A stretch of DNA of 64,000 nt from Noviherbaspirillum saxi (GCF_003591035.1 NZ_QYUO01000001.1:62001-126000), one strand, 5' to 3'; positions 43,970-57,891 are shown, counted from the first letter of the stretch. Translations and numbers: made by a program. The notes: a model not told the origin generated them from the letters alone.

Positions 43970-46000
43970 TCAGATGTCGACGGGATCGACTTCGAGCGAC
44001 CATTTGACGCGGGGCTTCATTGCGCGCAGCGCGGCCATCCATGCTTTCAGAAAGCCTTGCAGCACCGGGCGGGATGGCGACTCGATCAGCAGTTGCGCCC
44101 GGTCAACGTTGGCGACCCGTGTCATGGTCATAGGAATGGGATCGTTGATCGTGATGCCGGGATGTTGCAGACAGTCGGCCGCCTGTTGCAGGAAATCGAG
44201 CGCGGTCTGGAGTTCGCGCGCCTCGGCCCGCAGCAAGGCCTGGAACATGAAGGGCGGCACTGCGGCCTGGCTGCGCTCTTCCAGCAACTCGCCGGCAAAG
44301 CGGTCATAGTCATGCGCCATCACCGCGCCGAACAGCGGGTGCTGCGGATACCGGGTCTGGATCAAGACTTCGCTGGCATTGCCGCCTTCTTTGCGCCCTG
44401 CCCGGCCGGCCCGGCCGGCCACCTGCATCAATTGCGCAAACAGACGCTCGCTGGCCCGGTAATCGTGTGAGAACAGGGCGGTATCCGGATTGAGCACGCC
44501 AACCAGGGTCAGGTTGCGGAAATCATGTCCCTTCGCGACCATCTGGGTGCCGATCAGGATATCGACCTCGCCCTGATGCACGCGCTCGAACGCTTGCTGC
44601 GCACTGCCTTTGAGCCGCGTCGAATCGGCGTCGATGCGCATGATGCGGGCTTCGGGAAAAACCTGTTGCAAGCCCTCTTCCACCCGTTGCGTGCCCCGCC
44701 CCAGCGGTTGCAGATCGACGTTGCCGCAAGTCGGACAGGACTTGGGAATCCGCTGTTCCAGACTGCAATGGTGGCAGCGCATCCGGTGTTCAGGTTTGTG
44801 CAAGACCATGAACGCGGTACAACGGGAACAGTTGCCGATCCAGCCGCACGCGTCGCAGGCCAGTACCGGCGCGTAGCCGCGGCGGTTCAGAAACAGCAGC
44901 GATTGCTCGCTGCAGGCCAGGCGCAGCTTCAATGCGCTGACCAGGGTCGAGGTCAGTCCTTGTCCCGGTTTGTCGCGCTCCATATCGATCAGGCGGATTT
45001 TCGGCAACACCGCATCCGGCGATGCGCGTTCGCGCAATTCCAGCTTGCGGTAACGGCCCGACTGCGCGTGATGCCAGGTTTCCAGCGCGGGGGTGGCGGA
45101 ACCGAGCACGATGGGAATGGCCAGCTGACGCGCACGCCATACTGCAAGATCGCGTGCGGAATAGCGCAAGCCTTCCTGCTGTTTGTACGACGGATCGTGC
45201 TCTTCGTCGATGATGATCAGCTTCAGGTGTGGCAGCGACGCCAGAATGGCCAGCCGGGTGCCGAGAATGATGCGCGCATGCCCCAAATGGCCGGCCAACC
45301 AATGGCTTAGCCGCTCGCCTTCGGCCAAGCCGCTGTGCAGCGTTGCGACGACCACGTTTGGGAAGCGCGTGCGGACATTCTGTTCAAGTTGAGGCGTGAG
45401 ATTGATTTCGGGCACCAGAATCAGTACTTGGGCCACCGTTCCGGAACGTTCCGCGCGCGCAAGCACGTCGGATGCGGCTTGCAGGTAAACCTCGGTCTTG
45501 CCGCTGCCGGTGACGCCATAAAGCAGAATCGGTGCAAAGCCTTCGGCGTTTCCGATCGCTTCGGCGGCTTCGCGCTGCGCGGCGTTCAGCACCGGTGCAT
45601 CGGCCGACGTCGGATCATGGGCGAAGTCGGTCTTGGCGAGCTTTTTCATTGCACGGTCGAGCGAAACCGTCTTGGACGAGCGCAGGTTTTTCGGTATGCC
45701 TGGCACCATCACTTCGCCCAAAGGGCGCTGGTAATAATCGGCGGCAAACCGGCAAAGGTCCAGCCATGCAGGATTGAGCGGTGCCAACTGGGTGCGTATT
45801 GCTAGCGCATCCTTCAATTTATCGGGCGGCACGTCGCTATGTTCGCGCACGTCGATAATCACCCCAACAACTTCGCGACGAGAGAATGGGACCAGCACAA
45901 GTTGTCCGGGAAGCGGTCGTTCGTGCTCCATGTTCCACCGATAATCAAAACAGGTGGCTAGCGGAGTGTCGAGGGCAACATTGAGGTAAAGAACAGTCAC
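43970..46000 (-). CDS. priA: Primosomal helicase PriA
   Basis: A 676-residue 3'-5' helicase that restarts stalled replication forks. Motifs: YGVTGSGKTEVYL (Walker A), IIDEEHDPSYKQ (Walker B), VLGSATPALE (III), Zn-binding Cys pairs in CDACGWIGNCSRC and CHHCSLEQRIPKSCPTCG, and VAGRAGRAGR near the C-terminus. The N-terminal DNA-binding domain starts YLNVALDTPLATCFDY. It lies next to the DnaA-box region and shares orientation with hemE. Confidence 0.96.
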   Translation of the reverse strand: MTVLYLNVALDTPLATCFDYRWNMEHERPLPGQLVLVPFSRREVVGVIIDVREHSDVPPDKLKDALAIRTQLAPLNPAWLDLCRFAADYYQRPLGEVMVPGIPKNLRSSKTVSLDRAMKKLAKTDFAHDPTSADAPVLNAAQREAAEAIGNAEGFAPILLYGVTGSGKTEVYLQAASDVLARAERSGTVAQVLILVPEINLTPQLEQNVRTRFPNVVVATLHSGLAEGERLSHWLAGHLGHARIILGTRLAILASLPHLKLIIIDEEHDPSYKQQEGLRYSARDLAVWRARQLAIPIVLGSATPALETWHHAQSGRYRKLELRERASPDAVLPKIRLIDMERDKPGQGLTSTLVSALKLRLACSEQSLLFLNRRGYAPVLACDACGWIGNCSRCTAFMVLHKPEHRMRCHHCSLEQRIPKSCPTCGNVDLQPLGRGTQRVEEGLQQVFPEARIMRIDADSTRLKGSAQQAFERVHQGEVDILIGTQMVAKGHDFRNLTLVGVLNPDTALFSHDYRASERLFAQLMQVAGRAGRAGRKEGGNASEVLIQTRYPQHPLFGAVMAHDYDRFAGELLEERSQAAVPPFMFQALLRAEARELQTALDFLQQAADCLQHPGITINDPIPMTMTRVANVDRAQLLIESPSRPVLQGFLKAWMAALRAMKPRVKWSLEVDPVDI

Positions 46001-46060
46001 GTACTTAATGTAATTATTGAAAAAGACGTCTAAAGCCGCGATTCTTAAAGACTTTTCAAA

Positions 46061-46280
46061 CTATCCACACATCCTGTGGATAACTTTGTGGAGAAATGGG
46101 ACTTGACTCCCGGCAAACCTAAGCCCCATGCGACTTCCAACAAATTGCCTGTTTGAAAAGCAAAAAATAATTCCTTTATATTCAATGACTTGTATTTTCA
46201 CTCTTGAGGGAAAGAAAGCCTTTTAAAAGAAATCTTTATTGCTATGCACAAGCCTATGCAGTCCTGGTTTTTGTGAATAA
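46061..46280. repeat. DnaA-box module, copy 1
   Basis: Order: paired DnaA boxes and ctttgtgga, then ttgaaaagcaa (46153), caatgactt (46183), ttattgc...tgcacaagc (46236) and TGTGAATAA (46272). All landmarks recur in the same order in the second copy. Confidence 0.75.
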
Positions 46281-46490
46281 GTACGTCGATACAGGCCGAT
46301 TTGAAGCAATTTTTATCTGATCGAGTTGCTGTTTGGAAGCGAATTTCCATCACTGTGCTGACAGGCAATACAAATTTTTTTTAGTACCAACCGTTAGATC
46401 TGAAGATTTTTCGGTTTCAGTTCCAAACGAAAACTTAACAGGTTTCTGAAGGAAACCGGCTAAGCTCCCGTTTTATAAACAATTTTTTAA

Positions 46491-46699
46491 CTATCCACAA
46501 AGTCTGTGGATAACTTTGTGGACAAGCAGCCTATAACAGCGCGCCAAGCCTGATTTCATGCGGTTTTCAATAGAATGCTAAATTGAAAAGCAACAAATCG
46601 CTCCTTTAAAATCAACGACTTACGAAGCGATTGTTCAAGTGAAATATGGATTTCAGACAAGGCCTTATTGCCTTGCACAAGCGGAAATAATGTGAATAA
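46491..46699. repeat. DnaA-box module, copy 2
   Basis: The same landmarks as copy 1, at an offset of 430 bases for the boxes, the ttgaaaagcaa word (46583) and caacgactt (46613), 429 for ttattg (46665) and 419 for the last box (46691). Confidence 0.75.
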
Positions 46700-46760
46700 C
46701 TAGCCGTTCCGTCCGGAAGTGTTTCGTCGCCGATAGTTGTCCACAGAGTGGCTGAAGTTA

Positions 46761-47849
46761 TTAGCGCGTACTACGTTGCCCTCGGCTGAACTCATGGACC
46801 GCATCGACCAACACCGATACCGATTCCGGCGGCGTGAATTGGGAAATTCCATGGCCAAGGTTGAAGACATGGCCATGACCATCCGTCGGCGCGCCATAGG
46901 AAGTAAGCAGAGTGTGCACTTGGGTACGGATCTGATCGGCGCCGGCGAACAAGACGTTGGGATCGAGATTGCCTTGCAGCGCCACCTTCTGTCCGACGCG
47001 GGCGCGCGCCTGGCCAAGATTCACGGTCCAGTCCAGGCCAACCGCATCGGTACCGATGTCGGCAATTTGCTCGAGCCAGAGTCCGCCACCCTTGGTGAAT
47101 ACGATCGCCGGGATTTTTACGCCATCCTTTTCCCGCTTGAGTTGCTGCATCACTTCGCGCATGTAATTCAGTGAAAACTGCTGGTAGATGCCGTCGGCCA
47201 GCACGCCGCCCCAGGTATCGAACAACATTACCGCTTGCGCGCCGGCATCGATTTGTGCATTCAGGTAAGCAGCAACCGCGGCGGCATTGACCTTCAGGAT
47301 CTGGTGCATCAGGTCTGGACGGTTATACAGCATCGTTTTGACGGTCCGGAAATCGTCCGAGCCACCGCCCTCGACCATATAGCAAGCCAGGGTCCAGGGA
47401 CTGCCGGAAAAGCCGATCAGCGGCACGCGGCCGTTGAGCGCGGTACGGATCTGGGTCACGGCATCGAATACGTATTGCAGCGAGCCGTCTTCCGGCGTAC
47501 GCAGCGCCATCACGGCTTTTTCGTCGCGTAACGGCCGTTCGAATTTCGGTCCTTCGCCTTCTGCGAAATACAGCCCCAGACCCATGGCGTCCGGTACGGT
47601 CAAGATGTCCGAGAACAGGATGGCGGCGTCGAGCGCATAACGGTCGAGCGGCTGCAAGGTGACCTCGGTCGCGTAATCCGGGTTTTTTGCCAGGCCGAGG
47701 AAGGAGCCGGCGCGTTTGCGGGTCGCGCAATATTCGGGCAGATAGCGCCCGGCCTGGCGCATGAGCCATAGCGGCGTGTAATCAGTAGGCTGGCGCAGCA
47801 ATGCGCGCAGGAAGGTATCGTTTTTGAGGGGAGCGAATGTGGATGGCAT
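46761..47849 (-). CDS. hemE: Uroporphyrinogen decarboxylase
   Basis: A 362-residue haem-pathway enzyme converting uroporphyrinogen III to coproporphyrinogen III. The N-terminal signature [15 protein letters not shown] holds the conserved Arg pair; [29 protein letters not shown] and [12 protein letters not shown] follow, with the catalytic Asp in [17 protein letters not shown] 47849 is chosen as the family start; an upstream frame adds 38 residues without homology. Confidence 0.96.
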   Translation of the reverse strand: MPSTFAPLKNDTFLRALLRQPTDYTPLWLMRQAGRYLPEYCATRKRAGSFLGLAKNPDYATEVTLQPLDRYALDAAILFSDILTVPDAMGLGLYFAEGEGPKFERPLRDEKAVMALRTPEDGSLQYVFDAVTQIRTALNGRVPLIGFSGSPWTLACYMVEGGGSDDFRTVKTMLYNRPDLMHQILKVNAAAVAAYLNAQIDAGAQAVMLFDTWGGVLADGIYQQFSLNYMREVMQQLKREKDGVKIPAIVFTKGGGLWLEQIADIGTDAVGLDWTVNLGQARARVGQKVALQGNLDPNVLFAGADQIRTQVHTLLTSYGAPTDGHGHVFNLGHGISQFTPPESVSVLVDAVHEFSRGQRSTR

Positions 47850-48002
47850 AGGTCGGGCTTTCGGTAAGCCGACATTATCGCCGAAGCGCTGCGCTTGTAC
47901 CGTATCCAGGAGGATTTTCGCTACGTTATGCAAGGCAGAGTTAATATCTGCGGCAAATGGCACCGAACGTCCGCGATATCCGGCGATCGTGCCATATACT
48001 TA

Positions 48003-48500
48003 TCAACGCGCAACAAGAACGCCATGATGCTCTTCGTCCGCAACCCCGCGGATATAAGCAGCAAAATCCGGGTCTTCGCCGCGCAGCAGCTGCGGCAGCA
48101 GGTAATAGAAGTCTTCCCGCCGGCACCATTCGCGCATGTAGTCATCCCAGGAGTTCCAGCGCCGTAGTGCGACGCCTTTCAAGTCGTCTTCGTAAGAGAC
48201 GATATAGGCGCGCTCGAACAGGGCGATCAGCATTTCGTAAATGATCAGGGTCCGCTCGCGCTGCTCGTCGGTCAGGTTTTGACTCATTGTCGCACTGCGC
48301 AATTGCAGGTCGGGATTGTTCAGGACGATATTCAGGAAGTCGCTGTAGGCGTTTTGCAGCATCTGATAGGCTTCTTCGTCTTCGGCATCGCGTTCCTTGC
48401 GCTGCTCGAATAGAAAAAGAAATATCGCAAACGGCAAGCCGAATACGGTAACGACAAAACTGGCGGTTTCCCAGAAATCGGGATCGATCAGAAGGTTCAT
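48003..48500 (-). CDS. Membrane-anchored hypothetical protein
   Basis: A 165-residue protein with one N-terminal helix (FWETASFVVTVFGLPFAIFLFLFEQ) and an acidic, helical cytoplasmic part (AEDEEAYQMLQNAYSDFLNI, YMREWCRREDFYYLLPQLL). It resembles DUF4760-like proteins only in layout. A gaga-type ribosome site supports ATG 48500. Function unknown. Confidence 0.65.
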   Translation of the reverse strand: MNLLIDPDFWETASFVVTVFGLPFAIFLFLFEQRKERDAEDEEAYQMLQNAYSDFLNIVLNNPDLQLRSATMSQNLTDEQRERTLIIYEMLIALFERAYIVSYEDDLKGVALRRWNSWDDYMREWCRREDFYYLLPQLLRGEDPDFAAYIRGVADEEHHGVLVAR

Positions 48501-48596
48501 TGCATTCTCGAAAGGATATTGCCATCCTAACGCCAAATGGGCTTGCCGAGGGGAATCGGCTTACCGGGTAATATGGCAATGCATTGGTGGCATCTC

Positions 48597-49331
48597 TTAT
48601 ATACGGTGGTCGGCGATGCGCTCGGCCAGCAGCGCGGCCCAGGCGGTACAGCCTGCGGCCGAAGGATGATAGCCGTCCGAGGCCATCAAGCTGCGGTCGC
48701 GCACGTTCAGTTCCAGCGGCACATGCAGCGTGTGCGGCCGGGTGGCGACCAATGCGCGGGCAACAGTATCCAGCGTACTTGCCTTGATTCCCATCACATG
48801 GCGCAACGGTTGTGGCAAAGCGGGAAAATGGGCCATCTGCGGTACGCCGGAGACAATGGTGAGGGCCGGGGAACAGCGCGCTTCGATAGCTATCAGCAGT
48901 TTGCGCAAGTCGGCGCGCCAACGGGTGGGCGAGTGGAACGCCGTGGTGTCGTTGACTCCAAACGCGACCAGGACCAGATCGACTTTGGCCGCAGGAATGG
49001 TGGGTACAAGTTGTTCCAGCCCTTGTGCAACGGTCGCGCCATTCTTTCCGCAGGCATGCCAGTGCACAGGACGCGCCAGGCGGCGAGACAATGCGCTTGC
49101 CAACTGACCGGTGATCGCATCTTCATGCGTACCGACGCCGACCCCGGCCACCGGAGACTCGCCAATGGCGAGCAGCGACAGCGGAGCCCCATCCCGTTCT
49201 GCACCGGCGATGCCCTGGACCGGCCCCCCCGCTTCGGGCAGACGGGGCGTGCGGCGGCGGGTACGCCGGCCTTGCACAATCAAAAACGGCAGGATGGTAA
49301 AGGCTAACAGTTCGGGCAGATAGTGGCGCAT
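48597..49331 (-). CDS. SGNH/GDSL-type hydrolase
   Basis: A 244-residue esterase-like protein. An N-terminal hydrophobic segment (LLAFTILPFLIVQG) anchors or exports it. LLAIGESPVAGVG corresponds to the GDS block with the nucleophile Ser, VLVAFGVNDTTAF to the Asn block, and SDGYHPSAAG to the catalytic Asp-x-x-His. Lipase or acyl-esterase activity in the envelope is likely. ATG 49331 is used; the longer frame is unlike the family. Confidence 0.85.
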   Translation of the reverse strand: MRHYLPELLAFTILPFLIVQGRRTRRRTPRLPEAGGPVQGIAGAERDGAPLSLLAIGESPVAGVGVGTHEDAITGQLASALSRRLARPVHWHACGKNGATVAQGLEQLVPTIPAAKVDLVLVAFGVNDTTAFHSPTRWRADLRKLLIAIEARCSPALTIVSGVPQMAHFPALPQPLRHVMGIKASTLDTVARALVATRPHTLHVPLELNVRDRSLMASDGYHPSAAGCTAWAALLAERIADHRI

Positions 49332-49360
49332 TGCGATAGAAGTCGATGCCGATCCGGCCT

Positions 49361-50167
49361 TCAGGCGATCTTCAGACCGGTCAGCTTGGGATTGGGCGGC
49401 GGATAGGAAAGCTTGAGCGCTTCCAGGGTCTCGACCACGACCGACGCGATCGCAAGGTTGCGGTGCGTTTTGGAGTCGGCTGGAATCAGGTACCAAGGCG
49501 CATGGTCGGCGTCGGTCGCTTCAATCGCTTGCTGATACGCCTCCTGATAACTGTCCCAATAGACGCGTTCTTCCAGGTCTTTCGGGTCGAACTTCCAGTG
49601 CTTGTCGGGATCGTCGACGCGGGCCTGCAACCGCTCGCGTTGTTCATTCTTCGAGATATGGAGGAAGAATTTCAGAATCGTCGTGCCGGTTTCGGCAAGC
49701 ATGCGTTCGAAATCCCGGATCTGCGCACAGCGCCGCCTGCATTCGTCCGCATCGATCCAGTCATGCACGCGGGTTACCAGCACATCTTCGTAATGGCTGC
49801 GGTTGAAGATGACCAGCTCGCCCTGGCCGGGCACCTGTTGATGAATCCGCCACAGGTAATCATGTTCCTTTTCCGCCAGCGTCGGCGCCTTGAAGGCGAC
49901 GGTGCGGATACCGAGCGGATCGATGCGGCCGAACACGCCCTTGACGGTGCCATCCTTGCCGGATGTATCCATGCCTTGCAGGATCACCAGCAACTTGGGG
50001 TTGCGCGCGGCGTAAAGGATATCCTGCAGCTCGGCGATGCGCTGCGCGAGTTCGTCGACCCGGACCTTGTCGGCCTGCTTGTCGCCTGACCCGAGCGGTG
50101 TCGCGGCCGCTGCCTTGTCTTCGATTTTCAGCTTCTTTGATTTGCGGAACTGTTGGGCTGTACTCAT
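49361..50167 (-). CDS. ppk2: Polyphosphate kinase 2 family protein
   Basis: A 268-residue PPK2 enzyme that phosphorylates nucleotides with polyphosphate. LQGMDTSGKDGTVKGVF is the Walker A region, FNRSHYEDVLVTRVHDW the conserved lid/NRSHYE motif, and WKFDPKDLEERVYWD the following block. Length fits single-domain PPK2 of class I or III. A ggaga ribosome site fixes ATG 50167. It lies 10 bases after the CoA-binding protein gene, so both may be co-transcribed. Confidence 0.93.
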   Translation of the reverse strand: MSTAQQFRKSKKLKIEDKAAAATPLGSGDKQADKVRVDELAQRIAELQDILYAARNPKLLVILQGMDTSGKDGTVKGVFGRIDPLGIRTVAFKAPTLAEKEHDYLWRIHQQVPGQGELVIFNRSHYEDVLVTRVHDWIDADECRRRCAQIRDFERMLAETGTTILKFFLHISKNEQRERLQARVDDPDKHWKFDPKDLEERVYWDSYQEAYQQAIEATDADHAPWYLIPADSKTHRNLAIASVVVETLEALKLSYPPPNPKLTGLKIA

Positions 50168-50177
50168 CGCATCTCCA

Positions 50178-50612
50178 TTATGAAAACAGCTGCATGTGTT
50201 CGATCTTGATGCATTTGTCGGTGACCACGAGCATGCCTGCACCTTTGGCGCGCTCGATTGCCGCGGCGTGGTGTATGCCAAGCTGCAACCAGACACAGGG
50301 GGCGCCGATCGCAATCGCGTCATCGATCGCCGCGCCGACTTCGGCCGACTTGCGGAAAAGATCGACGATATCAATCGATTTGTGCCCGGACTTGAGGGCG
50401 GCGGCCGCCTCGTCCAAGCTGTGGTAGCAGACCTCGCCTAGAATGTCCGAGCCGGCATAGGCGGGATTCACCGGGATGACGCGATATCCTTGCCGCTGCA
50501 GGTAACGGGCAACGCCATGGCTGGGACGCTCGGGATGGGCGGATAGTCCGACGATGGCAATCGTCGTTGCATCGGCCAGACGTTGGCGTATCAGGGCTTG
50601 TTCATCGTCCAT
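50178..50612 (-). CDS. CoA-binding domain protein, YccU-like
   Basis: A 144-residue Rossmann-fold protein: TTIAIVGLSAHPERPSHGVA gives the nucleotide-binding loop, GYRVIPVNPAYAG and IDIVDLFRKSAEVG follow, as in E. coli YccU and the CoA-binding half of succinyl-CoA synthetase. CoA binding is likely, the biological role unknown. It precedes the ppk2 gene. Confidence 0.87.
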   Translation of the reverse strand: MDDEQALIRQRLADATTIAIVGLSAHPERPSHGVARYLQRQGYRVIPVNPAYAGSDILGEVCYHSLDEAAAALKSGHKSIDIVDLFRKSAEVGAAIDDAIAIGAPCVWLQLGIHHAAAIERAKGAGMLVVTDKCIKIEHMQLFS

Positions 50613-50671
50613 TGTCGCTCGCCATAAAAGTGCTGCAGCCATTACACGAATTCATACCGCTCGGTATGCCG

Positions 50672-50703
50672 GAAAAACAAAAAGGCAGCCGAAGCTGCCT
50701 TTT
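50672..50703 (-). terminator. Terminator of the ATP synthase operon
   Basis: Stem aaaggcagc/gctgccttt, loop cgaa on the plus strand, followed by Ts on the minus strand, just after atpC. Confidence 0.88.
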
Positions 50704-50723
50704 CATTGTACTGCTGTACCGGA

Positions 50724-51146
50724 TTAACGTTTTTGACGCAGCTTTTGAATTGCTGCCAATTGTGCGACCGCAGCAGCCAGTTCAGCCTGTGCCTTCGCAT
50801 AATCGATCGATGAATCCTTGTTCGTCAACGCTTCTTCCGCCAGCTTCTTCGCCTCGGCCGCCTTCGCCTCGTCCAGGTCGGCACCGCGAATCGCGGTATC
50901 GGCCAGCACGGTGACGCCGTTCGGCTGCACTTCGAGAATGCCGCCCGCGACGAAGACAAATTCATCTTCCGCCTGGCCCGGCACCTTGATGCGCACCGCA
51001 CCCGGCCTGATGCGCGTGATCAGCGGCGTGTGCATCGGGTAGATACCCAATTCGCCCGCTTCTCCCGGCAACGCGACGAATTCAGCCGGACCGGAGAAGA
51101 TTTCTTCTTCGGCCGAGACGACGTCTACGTGAATAGTGTTTGCCAT
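50724..51146 (-). CDS. atpC: ATP synthase epsilon subunit
   Basis: A 140-residue F1 subunit that couples rotation and inhibits ATP hydrolysis. It begins [20 protein letters not shown], has the beta-sandwich with [15 protein letters not shown], and ends with the two-helix C-terminal domain ([20 protein letters not shown]). Last gene of the operon. Confidence 0.95.
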   Translation of the reverse strand: MANTIHVDVVSAEEEIFSGPAEFVALPGEAGELGIYPMHTPLITRIRPGAVRIKVPGQAEDEFVFVAGGILEVQPNGVTVLADTAIRGADLDEAKAAEAKKLAEEALTNKDSSIDYAKAQAELAAAVAQLAAIQKLRQKR

Positions 51147-51342
51147 GTTAGAACCTTATATGTTCGTCCGAAGATCCCGGATAAGCAAACTGCGCTTACC
51201 CCGGTTCGCTCCCTCCCTTTGAAGGGCATCCGACGAGGAGAAGACGCTGAATAGGAATGGGTGATTGATGAAAAAACTCACCCGTTCCCTATCCAAGCTC
51301 CCACCTTGCCGGTCATCCTTCAACAGGAAAAGCTCAACCGTA

Positions 51343-52764
<1,422 letters not shown>

Positions 52765-52778
52765 TTAGATTCGTTTCG

Positions 52779-53648
52779 TTAAACCGCAGCCGCACCGGCG
52801 ACGATCTCGGACAGTTCCTTGGTAATCGCAGCTTGACGGGTCTTGTTGTAGACCAGCTTCAGTTCGCCAATCACGTTACCTGCGTTGTCCGAAGCGGATT
52901 TCATCGCGACCATGCGCGCCGATTGCTCGGACGCCATGTTCTCGGCAACAGCCTGGTAGATCAGCGCTTCGACGTAGCGCACCAGCAATTCATCGATAAC
53001 GGTCTGCGCGTCCGGTTCGTAGATGTAATCCCATGCATGGGACGACTTATCCACTTCCATCCGCTCGGACGACAATGGCAAGAGCTGATCCATCATCGGC
53101 TCCTGGCGCATCGTGTTGATGAACTTGGTATAGCAAACGTAAACCGCGTCGAGCTTGCCTTCCTGGTACGCATCCAGCAGCACCTTGACCGGGCCAATCA
53201 GCTTTTCCAGGTGCGGCGTGTCGCCGAGCTGGACTGCATGTGACACGACCTTGGCGCCGATGCGGTTGAGGAAGCCGAAGCCCTTGTTACCGATCGCAAC
53301 TGCTTCAACTTTCTTGCCCTGACCTTCGAGTTCACGCACCTTGTTGGTCAACAGACGCAGCACGTTGGTGTTCATACCGCCGCACAGACCCTTGTCGGTC
53401 GTGACGACGATGATGCCCACCGTCTTTGCCGTGTCCTGCTTGACCAGGAACGGATGTGTGTACTCGGGGTTGGCCTGCGACAAGTGAGCGGCGATATTAC
53501 GAATCTTGTCACTGTAGGGACGGGCCGACCGCATCCGCTCCTGCGCCTTGCGCATTTTGGATGCGGCGACCATTTCCATCGCCTTGGTGATCTTCTTCGT
53601 ATTTTCTACGCTCTTGATCTTGCCGCGTATCTCTTTACCTGCAGCCAT
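52779..53648 (-). CDS. atpG: ATP synthase gamma subunit
   Basis: A 289-residue central-stalk subunit. It starts with [20 protein letters not shown] and ends with [20 protein letters not shown], the two helices that form the rotating coiled coil. Located between atpA and atpD, as is standard. Confidence 0.97.
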   Translation of the reverse strand: MAAGKEIRGKIKSVENTKKITKAMEMVAASKMRKAQERMRSARPYSDKIRNIAAHLSQANPEYTHPFLVKQDTAKTVGIIVVTTDKGLCGGMNTNVLRLLTNKVRELEGQGKKVEAVAIGNKGFGFLNRIGAKVVSHAVQLGDTPHLEKLIGPVKVLLDAYQEGKLDAVYVCYTKFINTMRQEPMMDQLLPLSSERMEVDKSSHAWDYIYEPDAQTVIDELLVRYVEALIYQAVAENMASEQSARMVAMKSASDNAGNVIGELKLVYNKTRQAAITKELSEIVAGAAAV

Positions 53649-53683
53649 GAGTACTTACTCCTTTAGCCTAAAGCTCCAATGGC

Positions 53684-55219
<1,536 letters not shown>

Positions 55220-55277
55220 GTTAACTCCTAATATTTTTCACTCTGCCTGGCTTGCGCCAGGGGTCAGAAGCAGCCAA

Positions 55278-55811
55278 TCACGATGCCAGGGCGACGTACA
55301 TTTTCTGCAGCTTCGCGCGCACGGAAGTGTCGAGCACTTCGTCGCCTACTGCCACACGTACGCCGCCGATCAGTGCGCTATCCACTTTGACGGACGGATT
55401 GAGCTTGCGGCCAAATTTCTTTTCCAGCGTCGCGATCAAATCTTTCACTTGCGCATCGGTCAACTCGAACGCGCTCGTGATTTCCGCATCTGCCGCGCCT
55501 TCCGCTGCATTTTTCAATGCATGGAACTGTGTGCCGATTTCCGGCAACAGGGTCAGGCGGCCGTTTTCGACCAGCATCGCGACGAAGTTTTTCGCTTCGG
55601 CGCTGACGCTGGACTTCAGCAGCGACAGAAAGGTATCGACGACCTGCGTATCCGTAAGTTTCGGATTACCGGCAAAAGACTTGACGTCGGGAAGAGCGGC
55701 AACCGCTGCCATTTCCGACACGAGGTCGGACCAGGCGGCGAGATTGCCGGATTTGGCAACACGGAACAGTGCTTCTGCGTAAGGACGAGCAATCGTTGCG
55801 AGTTCGGCCAT
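55278..55811 (-). CDS. atpH: ATP synthase delta subunit
   Basis: A 177-residue peripheral-stalk subunit that joins F1 to the b subunits. [18 protein letters not shown] is the conserved N-terminal helix and [20 protein letters not shown] the C-terminal signature. It starts 2 bases after the atpF stop. Confidence 0.95.
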   Translation of the reverse strand: MAELATIARPYAEALFRVAKSGNLAAWSDLVSEMAAVAALPDVKSFAGNPKLTDTQVVDTFLSLLKSSVSAEAKNFVAMLVENGRLTLLPEIGTQFHALKNAAEGAADAEITSAFELTDAQVKDLIATLEKKFGRKLNPSVKVDSALIGGVRVAVGDEVLDTSVRAKLQKMYVALAS

Positions 55812-55813
55812 GA

Positions 55814-56284
55814 TTACAGTTCAGTCTTGAGTTGGTTCAGCAGATCGGCATGTGCCGCTGCGTTTACCTCACGCTTGAGGATATGCTCGGCGCCGCTGAC
55901 CGCAAGGACCGCGACTTGGCCGCGCAGCTCTTCGCGTGCACGTGTGACTTGCTGTTCGGCATCGGCTTTAGCAGCAGCAAGAATGCGCGCTGCTTCGTCG
56001 GATGCGGTTTTCTTGGCTTCTTCGATAATTGCATGCGCCCGCTTTTCAGCGTCGTTAATGCGCTTCTGGCCTTCATCACGGGCGGTAGCCAGTTCAGCCT
56101 GCGCGCGCTTTTCCGCGGCAGCCATCTCTGCCTTGCCACGGTCAGCGGCAGCCAGACCATTCGAGATCTTCTCGGCGCGCTCGTCGAGCACTTTCATCAG
56201 GGGCGGCCACACGAACTTCATTGTGAACATCGCCAAGATGAAGAAGACCACGAACTGTGCAATCAGGGTTGCATTTAAGTTCAC
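55814..56284 (-). CDS. atpF: ATP synthase b subunit
   Basis: A 156-residue stator subunit: one N-terminal membrane helix ([20 protein letters not shown]) and a long Ala/Glu/Lys-rich helix reaching to F1. [20 protein letters not shown] is the conserved junction. Confidence 0.96.
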   Translation of the reverse strand: MNLNATLIAQFVVFFILAMFTMKFVWPPLMKVLDERAEKISNGLAAADRGKAEMAAAEKRAQAELATARDEGQKRINDAEKRAHAIIEEAKKTASDEAARILAAAKADAEQQVTRAREELRGQVAVLAVSGAEHILKREVNAAAHADLLNQLKTEL

Positions 56285-56378
56285 GGTGTTTTTCCTTCTC
56301 AGAATAACGAGAGCCGAACCTGGGACAGGTCCGGCGGCTGGAAATCGGCGGGTGTCAACGACACCCTATGTCGCCGGA

Positions 56379-56642
<264 letters not shown>

Positions 56643-56726
56643 TTAAAGTTAAAAATTAAAAAGCAAAATACCCAAAAACCTACTTCGTTACGTACTACCT
56701 ATCTTTCGATTCTTTACTGGCCCAGA

Positions 56727-57551
56727 TTAGTGGGCTTCATGCGCCTGACCGATGTAAATCAGGGTCAGCATCATGAAAATGAATGCTTGCAGGAACACGA
56801 TCAGGATGTGGAAGATCGCCCAGATCGAGCCGGCAACCACATGACCGAAGAAGCCAAACACGGTCGCGGTCGAACCCAGCAGCGCGATCAGCAGGAACAC
56901 CAGTTCGCCTGCGTACATGTTGCCCCAGAGTCGCATACCCAGCGACACGGTGCGGGCGATGTATTCGATGAAATTCAGCAAAAGATTGAATGGTGCGAGC
57001 CAGATGCCGAACGGTGCGGCAAACAGTTCATGCACCCAGCCGCCCAGACCTTTGATCTTGACGTTGTAATAGAGAACCAGTGCCAGAACGCCGATCGACA
57101 TGCCGAGCGCGCCGTTGAGGTCGGCGGTTGGAACGACGCGGTGATGGATATCGATCCCGAACAGACGGAAGATGCTCGAAAACAGGTCAACCGGCAGGAA
57201 GTCCAGAGAGTTCATCAGCGCGACCCAGACGAAGACGGTCAAGGCCAGCGGTGCGATGAAGTCGCGCTTGCCATGGACAATGGACTTCGATTGATCTTCG
57301 ACCAATTCGACGAGCATTTCGACGAACGCCTGGAATCGTCCCGGCACACCGGCAGTTGCGTGGCGTGCAGCACGCCACATCAGGAAACAGCCAAGGATGC
57401 CGACGAAAATGGACCAGAACACGGTGTCCATGTTGATGATCGAGAAATCGACTATCTTTTCCTGGTGGTGGTTGGTGAGATGTCCGAGGTGGTGGACGAT
57501 GTATTCTGACGCCGTTGGCGCGTGTGCTGCCGCTTCGTTGGTAGATGCCAT
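56727..57551 (-). CDS. atpB: ATP synthase a subunit
   Basis: A 274-residue multi-pass subunit forming the proton half-channels. [20 protein letters not shown] contains the essential Arg, and [19 protein letters not shown] the last helix with its Gln. It follows atpI by 1 base. Confidence 0.96.
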   Translation of the reverse strand: MASTNEAAAHAPTASEYIVHHLGHLTNHHQEKIVDFSIINMDTVFWSIFVGILGCFLMWRAARHATAGVPGRFQAFVEMLVELVEDQSKSIVHGKRDFIAPLALTVFVWVALMNSLDFLPVDLFSSIFRLFGIDIHHRVVPTADLNGALGMSIGVLALVLYYNVKIKGLGGWVHELFAAPFGIWLAPFNLLLNFIEYIARTVSLGMRLWGNMYAGELVFLLIALLGSTATVFGFFGHVVAGSIWAIFHILIVFLQAFIFMMLTLIYIGQAHEAH

Positions 57552-57552
57552 G

Positions 57553-57891
57553 TCAGTGCCTAAATAATAAGATGATGTAACTTTTCAGCGCCACGATGAA
57601 AGCGGCGATCAGCGCCAGCCAGTTCAAATCGTGGTACAGCCAGACCACCGCACCCAATGATGCGAGAGTCAATGCAATTTTGATAAATTCGCCGATGAAA
57701 AAAGTCATCGGATTGACAGCGCCAGGCTTTCGCGCGTTGACAAACAGCCGCAAAGCGAACAAGCCGTTTGGCACCACACAGCACAGTCCCCCCAGAAGCG
57801 CCGACACCAGCGCATGCACTCCGCCCAGCCAGCCGGCAATCAGTCCGGCGATAACCGTAGTTGCAAATTGCAGGAGGACGACGTGCAGCAT
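57553..57891 (-). CDS. atpI: ATP synthase accessory protein AtpI
   Basis: A 112-residue protein with four membrane helices ([39 protein letters not shown]). AtpI aids assembly of the c ring or Mg transport. First gene of the atpIBEFHAGDC operon; the promoter lies about 100 bases upstream. Confidence 0.88.
   Translation of the reverse strand: MLHVVLLQFATTVIAGLIAGWLGGVHALVSALLGGLCCVVPNGLFALRLFVNARKPGAVNPMTFFIGEFIKIALTLASLGAVVWLYHDLNWLALIAAFIVALKSYIILLFRH

Larger units (their letters stand above)
46001..46760. other. AT-rich intergenic region with DnaA boxes
   Basis: No gene in 760 bases, exceptionally long for this core region. DnaA boxes: perfect TGTGGATAA at 46075-46083 and 46505-46513; one-mismatch CTATCCACA at 46061 and 46491, TGTGAATAA at 46272 and 46691, and TTGTCCACA at 46737. 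AT-rich stretches lie around 46365-46385 and 46470-46490. It is organised as two related modules. Confidence 0.75.

Noticed and set aside
46001..46760. Certain chromosomal replication origin
   Set aside because: DnaA boxes are convincing, but dnaA and dnaN are absent and gene direction on the right side opposes a fork leaving from here. Left as a candidate only.
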